From Mermis nigrescens (Eukaryota > Nematoda > Enoplea > Mermithida > Mermithidae), in contig JAVLUZ010000507.1 in assembly GCA_036768485.1 (NCBI GenBank), positions 1,845,903 through 1,909,902 on the forward strand: DNA of 64,000 nt. The letters run 5' to 3'. The notes under the pieces are model-generated. The model saw nothing but the letters and a program-made list of their open reading frames with translations. It searched no databases and had not been told where the DNA came from. Both the position numbers and the translations under genes were made by a program. Shown piece by piece: positions 35,601-46,100 of this stretch; the first letter of the stretch is position 1; every line of letters starts with the position of its first letter.

Positions 35601-38600
35601 TTAGGCGTTAAATTATTGGAAGCAAAAGTCCTAAATAAAATTATTAAATTTATTGAATTATAAAAATTATTCAAAATTTTAACTCATAACGTCAATCGCC
35701 TTTTTCTATTTACTCAATTAAAAAAATTAAGCTTTTTGAAAGATACAATTTATTTTAATTATTGATTTTAATCTCGATTTAGTACTGTAATATGCGGCAG
35801 CGTAGGCTCGATAATTTTGGACACGTTTGGATGGGAAATGCTATTTATTACGATCGGTACGTCCGGCTCTGCATTTATTAATTCATCGATTTTCCGATTT
35901 TTCACGTTATTGATTTATCCTTAGATCGATTTGTGGATGTAACTAGATAAATAATAAAAATAAAAAATAAATAAAATAAACAAAATAAAAAACAAATAAA
36001 AATAAACATAAAAAAATATTAAGAAAAATAAACAAACATACCTAGTTGTATCACTTTCGTGATATCTTTGTATGTCCTTTTGTTCAGTCGCTATTTTATC
36101 ATGTATTAGCGTTTTATCATATTTTGTGTATTTTTCTGGACAATAAACACTTTCTCTTCTCTCTTCTTCTCTTCATCGATTTGTTGATATAACTAGATTC
36201 AGAGGAAAATAAACAAATAAATAAAAAATAAATATAAATAAATAAATAAATGAATAAATAGATAAATATATAAATATAAATTTAAATAAATAAATAAAAT
36301 CTCACATAAATAAACAAACAAACGCAAATAAATGTGTGATTAAACAAATAAATAAATGAAAAAATAAATAAATCAATTAATTAATTAATTAATGAAAGAC
36401 GAATAAATGAGTAAATAATAAACACACATCCATAAATTAGCAAATAAATAAGGAAAATGGTCCAACCCTAATTTATTCCTGTCGAATGTTTCGTTCAGGA
36501 ACAAATTAATTAAAATTCAATTAATCGAAAATTAATTTGAATTAATTGTTATCGTATCATGTCGATTTGGTTGATTCTCGACTTGGCCCACACGACCATA
36601 GGTGGGCAGCACCGAAATTCTGGGGGGGGGGTGAAAAAATTTTCAAAGGTAAAAAATGGTCTTAAAAGTGGCCGTATGGCGAAAAAACACCATTTTTCGA
36701 CGTTTCTCATCGAGCACTACCCAATGGCATCAAAAAATCGCTAAAAAAGCAAGAAAATTTCAAAAATTGAATTCTGGGGGTATTTTGATTTCTGGGGGTA
36801 TTTCAACTTCTAGGGGGTGCATACTGCATACCATCAAACCCCCACGCCCATGTGTGTATGTAGCCGTTTAAACTTTACTCTTATTTATTATTATATTGTA
36901 CTTCATTTATTCACTTTTATTTATTCGATTAATTTCGTTTTTCTGTAGTTTTGTATTATTTTCCTTTTTTATATTTTTTGCTATTTTTCTTACATTTTCC
37001 GCGAATTTTTGCAAAAAATAAATTTTTAAGGGATTTTCGGCGTTTTGTGGTGGCTTCATTTCACTTTGGTCTTCAAACCGACTTTAAAAGGTCACTTAGT
37101 CTCGCTGCATATCGACGACGATAAATTGGTCAAAAATGGATCGCCCGGTAGCTTCGGTTCGAAATTGCTCGATACCGAAGCTTGCGTGGTAGGCAAGCCA
37201 CCTACAGTACGCCCGGAACCCATGCCTTGGCTAAAATTGTTGACCAAAATTCAATTTTGGTAATTTTCCGGGTGTTTAGTCGAAATTTCTTAATTACGAT
37301 CATCATTCATGTACAGCGTGGGAATTTTGGGAGGGGGGTTAGGCTGGCCTAAAAAATTTGAAAAAGTTTATTACCTTTTTGGGATAAAAAACGATGGGTA
37401 CACGTTGAAAACACCGTTTTCGACACTTCGGACAATGCTCTTTCTTCCTAGAACATAAAAACACGGAAAAATTATTGAAAAATTGAATAAAGTGAGTAAA
37501 TTGAACAAAATGTAGTCAAAAAATGTGTTTATGGCGCGAAGCGTCGAAACTTTTAGTCTTTTGAGCCAAAAATGAGCTAAAAACGTTTAACAATAAACGC
37601 TTTTTACAATTTTTGCGAATAAGTGATAATTGAATGGGGTCCCTAACCACGGGTTTTCTGAAATTTCCGAAAATTTTCGGCGCTTCGCGCCGAAATGAGT
37701 AATTGTTTGTTCTATATCTCTTCTATAATGGTAGAAATTGCGTTTAAAAGCAAAAATACCATTTTTCGGCGCTTCGCGTCGTTTTGAGACAATTTTCGGT
37801 TTTTTTGTCACCAAAACCCCAGAAATTGGCTAAAAAATACTACCACAGGTCGAAAAACCCTGTTTTACCACACTGGAAACGCTACTTTATCATATAATGG
37901 CACTCAAAAATTTGCATGTACGAGATGTAGATAGACTTTTGAGGACCATCTTTGTACATCTTCGAAGGGACCTTGTACAAAAAAACACTGTCTCTAACAC
38001 GCGTTGGCGTGGAAATCTGGGATGTCTAGACCCCTAGAATCCGTTGGACCTCCCTCCTCACCACCTAAATTGATAGACCCTCATAATTGAATTTTTGGTG
38101 CTATTGCCCCATCGGAGTCCCCTAGCATTTGGCTGCTGCCGTGTATGGTCCATACCCCTGTTACATACATGCATGCATGGTGAAAAGGTTATGAAGGAGA
38201 CTTTTAGTCGAAGTCGACATTGTTCACCGCTTTCACGAATTTAGGCATAAAAATTGGTTTTTCCGACATTTTTTCATATCCGCCCTGCGTCTTCTAACGT
38301 CAGCTATTTGGCTCTCTTAAAATACTTAAAATTTTGAGCTACTTATGAATTATATACTTGCTGTTTACCTAAATACATGCACATATAAGGGTGAGTATTA
38401 CCCCCACCCTCTCCTTCGCTGGAGGACCAGATAGAAATATACTATCCTGCATACGTGGGCAGCAAGGAAATTCTGGGGAGGGGGTGCAAGATTTTTGAAG
38501 GTAAAAATGGCCTTAAAAATGGTGGTATGGCGATAAAAACACTATTTTTCGACGTTTCTCATCAAGCACTATCCATTGGCATCAAAAAAATGCGAAAAAA

Positions 38601-39947
38601 ACGAAAAAAATTTTAAAAATTGAATTCTATGGGGAGTATTTTGGTTTCTGGGGGTGTATACTCCCCAAACCACCCACGCCCAGGTGTGCTGTCCTGTCAT
38701 TTTGAGCTAACGTAACGTTTACTGCATCATATTTGAGGACAAAGGCAGTAATAATGTCAGAATTTTTCCGGCGCTCCGCTCCGGATTAATGTTTTAATGC
38801 GATTTTTAGTCAAAAAGCGTCAAAAATTGATCAATTTATCTAATTTTTAATGCTAAAAACGGGGTAATGCAGTCAACATGGACTGAAATTGCCATTAAAA
38901 TGCGCTATAACCACGAAAAAGCATTTTATACGCCATTTTTACCATTTTCGTCGTTTGAATAGCAAAAAATAATGAACGCTAAATTAACCGTATTGGATTT
39001 CTGGGATTTTACTGCCCCCGCGGACCCTGAACTTGCGCATCTAAGTTTACCTAGCCTGGCGTTCTGCCGTACTCGTAGATATTGGTTGTTTTAATTTAAT
39101 AAAAGCTTATTTCGCGGGGCTTTTTATCTTAAATATATCCCTCAAAGCGTTTTTGTTTTCTTTTTAATATCACTATCACTCAGTGGCGGATCCAGGATTT
39201 TCTCAAGGGGGGGGGGCGGTACCCTACCCCTAAGGGGGGAACCATGACTTAGGCGCAAAAATTAGCCGTTTTAACCCAAAAATCGCTAAAAATTGCTCAA
39301 AAATCCTTAATTCTGGGCACTATTTTGGGCCACCCGCCTCCCCCCGCCCCCTTAAATCCGCCCCTGCTATCACCCTGTATCTTTCGCATTTTTCGGTTAT
39401 TAATTTTTGCTATGTAGGTATCAGTATTAGTTCTTTCGTTTTTCAAACTTTTTTGCAATTTTTCGGAGTATTTTATTATCCTCTCCTAACTATCTGATTT
39501 CTCTCTGTTTTTATTCCGAAAATTCGTAAAATATGGCCAAAAATCGACAGTTTCTGAAAATGTTTTGAGCGAAATCGATTATTTTCTTAAAAATTTAAAA
39601 ATAAGCGAATCGCAGTCAGTCGGCGAAATGGGTTTTTGTTTATGTAAATGATCTATTTTTTTCAAAAATGGGAAAATGCACCTCAAAATATTTTAAAATG
39701 CAATTTCTCCAAAAATTGCGGGAAGGTATAGTGTTACAGTTAATGAAAATATTAATGGAAAATTTATATTTAAAATTAAAGTTGTTGGTATATTTGTTTA
39801 TTTATTTGTTTATCGATTTATTTTCTATTAAGGGCTGCGTTTTGTGCTCATTTTTGCGGCGCTAACGCCTACTTTACACTATTTTCTTGGCTGCCGTCTT
39901 ATTTCTCAGAAAATTTCCAAGAAGCGAAGGTAATTCTTAATTAATTA

Positions 39948-39996
<49 letters not shown>

Positions 39997-40012
39997 GTTT
40001 CTATTATTATTA

Positions 40013-40061
<49 letters not shown>

Positions 40062-40083
40062 AATTATTATTATTATTAATTAA

Positions 40084-40130
<47 letters not shown>

Positions 40131-43100
40131 ATTATTATTAATTATTATTATTATTACTCTTAACAACCATAAATTAGTAATCAATTCATTACCAATCAAT
40201 AATTGTAGTAGACATATTTGGTTTTATAGTCCTAATTTATGATAAATTAGACAATAGATAATTTTGTTAATAATCATTTTGTTTATTATCTACGATTTCT
40301 TGTTTTTTTGACTTTCCCAAAGCCCTATTCTCCGCGATTTTTATTCTCTTTTTGTGATTTTCTTTCTTTTCTCAGTTTTTATGTTTCCATCAATTTTTAT
40401 ATTTTGGGTCAGAAAAGCCGAAGTTTTAATTTCAAATATTAACCATTATCAGCTCTTACGCTGAATTTTGATTATTAATAATTTTTTCAGGGCCTTATAT
40501 TTAATTTTGTGCCAAATTTGGCAATTATGATCACAGCTTTATCGGCCCCTGCTCTTGCTTCCAGGCTAATCGATAATGGTACGTTTTTTATCTTATTTCA
40601 GCATAATTTAGGATTTAAGCTTTATTTTATATCGACTTATTTATTTGTTTCCAAATTAATTATTTATTTACTGCGCATTTTGACACCAATATAGTTAGCT
40701 AGACGAATAGATTTAACCTACCTCATTTCGGGACCCAATCAGTAATATATCCAGTGACCTGCTGACCTCTGAACAAGTGTTAATTAATAAGCCTGAATTT
40801 TGTATACAAATTTTGCGTCATTTTATTATTTCTCATTTAGTCCATAAATTTTGGGCAGATGTGAATTTTCGGAGGAAACACCTGGGCGTGAGGGTCGGGG
40901 GGTGTGCACCACCCCCTGAGAAACCAAAATACCCCCAGCCCCCAGAATTCTATTTAATTTTTGTTTTGTTTTTTCGCAATGTTTTGATGCCAATGGACAG
41001 TTCTTGATGAGAAACGTTGAAAAATGATGTTTTTTCGCCATATTACCATTTATAAGGCCATTTTTGACCTTTGAGAAATCTTGCACCCTCCCCCCAGATT
41101 TTTGGTGCTGCCCACGTGTAGACGGTTGTCGACATTGATAACTGAGACTTCAAGTCGTTCAGCGAGTTTTTTTGGCTTATAATATTAATTTTTGGCTGCT
41201 CGAATGATCGTATTCCGTGAGGCCGGTCTAGAATTCCCAGAGAAGTTTTTTAAATTTTTTCCCGTTTTTTCCCGTAGTTTTTTATGTCAATGAAGGAAGG
41301 TCGAAAGATATAACTTTAACCTCTTCTGTTATGAAATTTTCGGCACTTTTGATGACCTTTGAACTTTTTTTGACCTCAAGAATTCATTCGCTGTCCACGC
41401 AGGGTCGCCCCGGCCCTATCCCCTAAAACTTAGATTTTTACATTCCCCCTTCGACCTTTGAACTAGAACAGAATTTTAGGTGTTTCTTTCATTTTTGGCC
41501 GAAAATCGCAGCTATTTACGCCCCGCCCCAATTTTGAATCATTGTACGCCTAAATCAATGATCCTTCAATTCGTGCTCGCAATTAATAGAAAACACGTAT
41601 ACGTGTATACATACTAACGAAATTTTGACAAATAAGACGTTTTTAAAAAAATAAATTCGAAAGGGGGTATTTGTTGGTATTTTTAGTTTTTTTAAGTTTA
41701 TTTTTATTTACCGTACTTAAGTATTTTTTGCAGTATGTAATATATTTGTAGGAATAAATATTCTTTTTGACAAATTCATTCATTGGTGGCTGGGTGGGAC
41801 CACACGTGGGCGTGGGGAGGGGGTTTTGGGGTATGCACCATACATGATATTGGAAGTGTTTTACCCCCCCACCTTCCGGAAAATTTTAACCCCCGCAAAA
41901 ATTTCCCCCTCCCTAGAATTGGCGATTTTTTGAAAGTTCCCAAAAATTTTCTGAAAAATTTGTAGAAAAGATGCTTTTTAAGCCTTTTTAGCCATCTATT
42001 TGCTGAAAAGTGCCGAAGTTTCGGCGGTTCGCGCCATTATGCTCATGTTTTGACTATATTTTGCTAAGTTTGTTCCGACTTTTTTGATTTTTTTCGAAAT
42101 TTTTTGTTTTTGTGCTCTAGAAAGATGGCGCATCGTCAGAAACGCTGAAAAAGGATGTTTTTGACTCGTATTTACCATTGGACCCAAAAAGGCACTTTAT
42201 AATTTCATCCCTCCCCAGGATTTAATCATTTAATTTTTTGTTTGTTGCAATTTTTTGATGATAATGGAAAGTGTTCAATGAGAAACATTGAAAAATAGTG
42301 TTTTTCGCCATATCACCATTTTTAAGACCACTTTTGACCTGTGAAATATCTTACACCCCTTCCAGAATTTCGGTGCTGCCCATACGTGGGCAGCACCAAA
42401 TTCTGGGGGTGTAAGATTTTTCATAGGTCAAAAAAATGCCCTAAAAATGGTGGTATGGCGAAAAAACACGATTTTTCAACGTTTCTCATCGAGTACTATT
42501 CATTGGCATCAAAAAATTGCGGAAAAAAAACAAAAAAAATTCAAAAATTGAATTCCGGAAGGGGTATTTTGGTTTCTCGGGGGGGGTTGCATACCCCCCA
42601 ACCCCCCAACGCCCAGGTGTGGTGCTGCCAACCTGCGGGTGGGACTCTTTTATAAAGTACATCAAGATAACGCCCGCAATGTCAGACCAGCGTAAATCCT
42701 TGATTTAATATCCCTAATTAATCATCTTTTGGTCTGAAGCTCGAATGTTTCATTATAAAATTAGCATAGGTTAATTAACTAGTTACTTACGTTTATGTAT
42801 AAATCTTTGGTCTCTTACAATTCATCGTTTCAAATAGGCTACTCGACTACGTTTGTGCGAAAATTAATGGAGGTTTGTAAGTTTGATGCTTTTTTACTTC
42901 GTTTTAAATTTAAATTTAATTTAGCTTTTACTTGGTATCACTTCGTTGCTTCTTAAATTTTAAAATGTTAAAAAATCTCAACGTCTATCAAACTTTGAAA
43001 ATTTCGAGTCAACTTTTTATTTTTATTTTTTGTTACATGCCATGTTATATTTATTTTCTAATTTTACATCGGCGATTGGTTTGCGTTGTTTCTTTCATTT

Positions 43101-46100
43101 TTATCGATTTAGAGACCCAAAACCTTTGTCCCGACGTACATTTATGAGGTGAAAATTGAGCTCGTAAAGTTCAAATTATAGGGAGTCGGAATCACATACG
43201 CAGGCGCGTATCTCCGGTGGGAAGGGGGGGGGTTCGGACCCCCAAATTCGGAAAAATCGGAAAAGTAGGACTTTATAAACGTTATTTTGTGCTACTTTTG
43301 GCCTTTTTGGGCTCAGTGTCCCCAAAAATTGGCGTTGGTCCCCCAAAATAGGACGGCCAGCTACGTGGCTGCACATACGGCTATTGAAGGAATGGGATTT
43401 GAGCGGTCTGGCTGGACCCCCCCCTAAATCGTTAGACTCCTATGATCGAAGTTTTAGTGCTATTTTTGGCAATTCCGCTCCAACAGCCCCCGCAGAATTT
43501 GGTTGCTGCCCATGTATGGTCGGGATTGGGAAGATGGCCCTTTCATGCAGACCCCGGATTCCACTTGTGAATTTTTCCGTTTTCGCACCTTTTTCTATTT
43601 TTTGGCACTTTTTGATCATTGAAAATTTTTGGACCGTGTCCCCTGACAGCAATTGAAGCAATGTCCACACAAGACCCTCAATTTGAGGGTTCATCGAATT
43701 ATGTAGAAGATAACATAACAAAAAACTAATTAAAAATTAAACTAACTCAGTTGCCCCAGGGTGCATTATCGAAAATTGAATTTTGGGCACGTTTGGGTGG
43801 TCAAAAATTGCGAAATATCGCTAAAATGCCATTCTATTCTATGAACTCTGTTGATAGTATTTTGAATTTCGGGAGGCCAAACCCCCTAATTCAGTAAAAT
43901 CGGAAAAATAGGACTTTTTAAAGGCTATTTTGTGCTATTTTTGGCCTTTTCGGGCTTAGTCCCCCCAAAAATTGGTGTTGGTCCCCCAAAATAGGACGAC
44001 CAGCTACATGCCTGCGTACCCTAGGCTATATCAGCCCCCAAAAAAATCACAAAAGCTACATAAGTTCTCTTGTTATTTCCATTCTTATTTATAATATCGT
44101 GCTTATTGTTTTTATTTTATTATATTTGTTTTTATTTACGCGTAATGCTCGTAAAACTCAGACGTTTTATCCAGTTTTTACCGCTTCGTGCATCAAAAAT
44201 TAGTTCAAGGCCAGATATTACATTCGACTTCGTTTTTCGAAATAGTTTTAGACCAGAAATAATATGCGGCCCCGTAATTTAGGGCATATCTCAAATAGGC
44301 ATGGCGACGTGCCTTGCGTTGTTGGCCTGGTCGGATAATACATACGGGTCGGCTCTATTCCTCTTATCGGCGGCCATGGCTCTACGCGGTTTACATCACG
44401 GGGGAGTTGCCGTCAATCCCCAAGACTTTGCTCCAAATCACGCCGGGACCGTTTTTGGTAAAAAATAATAATTATTTTTATAACATGATAGTAAAACTCA
44501 TACATGACTGTCCCATCGCACCTGGGCGTGGGGGTTTAGGGGTATGCATTCCCTCGAGAAAGAAACCCCCCCCTCAGGAACTAAAATACCCCCCAGAATT
44601 CAATTTTTGATTTTTTTTTTGTTTTTTTCGCAATTTTTTGATGGCAATGGATAGTGCTCGACGAGAAACGTCGAAAAATGGTATTTTTGTCGCCATACCA
44701 CCACCATTTTTAGGGCCATTTTTTACCTTTGAAAAATCTTGCACACTACCCCCCCAGAATTTTGGAGTACTGCCCACGTATATTTCCCACCCAAAACTTT
44801 GAAGTCGGAAAATTTAGACACCTCTCCACTCGATTTTTTGGCTAAAACTTGCGGTTTAGGCCATTTAAGGTATTTTTTGTCATTTTTGGCCAAAAACTCG
44901 GAGTTCGTTCATCTCGCCAACACCCCCCACGCCCTTAAAAATGGCCGGGGACTCTCCCGCCCCCTCCTCCCGGAATTTTGAGCCGCTACATTGACATATG
45001 GTGAAAATAATATGTGAGGCAATGAATGATGGTATATGTGTATGATTAATTAATAAACAAAGTAATAAAAAATCGGTAAATTAATTACTTGATTTTAAAT
45101 CCTAATATACCTTCAGTTATGCAGAGAAATTAGAGGATCCGCCGAGTGTTGATATAGTGCGTCTGTGCACTTGTGAGATTTTTGAATTTATAGCTTTCTT
45201 CACATTACTTGATATAATGATTATTATTTTTTAATAATAATTCCGGAAGTGCAGATGATCCGGTTGCTGATATAAGTATGCCTTTATCATTTCCCTACAG
45301 TACCTAGTACCTACCATACCTGGGCGTGGGGGTTTGGGGGTGTGCACCCCCAGAAGTTGAAATACCCCCCCCTCCAGAAATCAAAATACTCTCCCCTCCC
45401 CAGAAATCAAATTTTGAAATTTTTGGTTGCTTTTTTAGCGATTTTTTGATGCCATTGGATAGTGCTCGATGAGAGACGTCGAAAAATTGTGTTTTTTCGC
45501 CATACGACCACTTTTAAGACCATTTTTGACCTTTGAAAATTTTTCCACCCCCCCAGAATTTCGGTGCTGCCCACCTATGGTATGCACCCCCAGAAACCAA
45601 AATAATCTCCCAGAATTCAATCTATGAAAAAAAATTTTTCTCGCAATTTTTTGATGCCAATGGATAGTGCTCGATGAGAAAAGTTGAAAAATGGTGTTTT
45701 TCGCCATTTTATTATTTTTAAGCAATTTTTTGGCCCTTGAAAAATCTTGCACCCCCCCCCAGAACTTTGGTGCCGCCCACTTATGGTACCTACTGCCATT
45801 GTAACACTTAAATGTCACCCTGTAAATCTATTGAATAAAATGGAAAAAATTTTAAAATTCTGCAAAAATTTTCGAATGTCGAAAATGTGTTTAAAAAATC
45901 GATGGTATGAACAGAAACACCAATTTCGTCCTTTCTGGTCCAGTTCTATCAGTTGGTATCAAAAAATCGCGAGAAAACGGCAGGCTTTTGAAATTTAATC
46001 AAAATTCGTTATTTATTTGCGGTCAGATCAATGAACTTGGTAATTTGTACACATTTGCGATTAAAATAGTGTATTTTCAGAGGCGAATATTATCTTGCTT

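Larger units (their letters stand above)
37260..39832 (+). other. Transporter intron 5
   Basis: A mosaic of a family 2 fragment (37302-37635), a 300-bp-unit repeat (37640-38000), a C-rich fragment (38010-38175), a family 1 MITE (38450-38688), a family 5 repeat (38700-39060) and a family 3 MITE (39181-39366). Confidence 0.8.
41801..42637 (+). mobile_element. Family 1 MITE split by two later insertions
   Basis: Left end CACACGTGGGCGTGG at 41801, right end GCTGCCAACCTGCG ending 42637. A perfect 8-bp duplication GGTGGGAC flanks it (41793-41800 and 42638-42645). A family 2 MITE interrupts it after its first 38 bases, and another family 1 copy sits in its right end. Confidence 0.8.
40579..42837 (+). 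other. Transporter intron 7
   Basis: Holds a family 1 MITE (40877-41120) and a nested family 1/family 2/family 1 stack (41801-42637). Confidence 0.8.

Noticed and set aside
37045..37263. Stand-alone small protein starting MWWLHF
   Set aside because: It is exon 5 of the transporter. The true frame enters through an acceptor at 37030 and leaves at 37259 before the TAA.
42373..42390. Perfect palindrome GCTGCCCATACGTGGGCAGC as a regulatory hairpin
   Set aside because: It is produced by a MITE inserting into the end of an inverted relative. The GTGCTGCC target duplication explains it.
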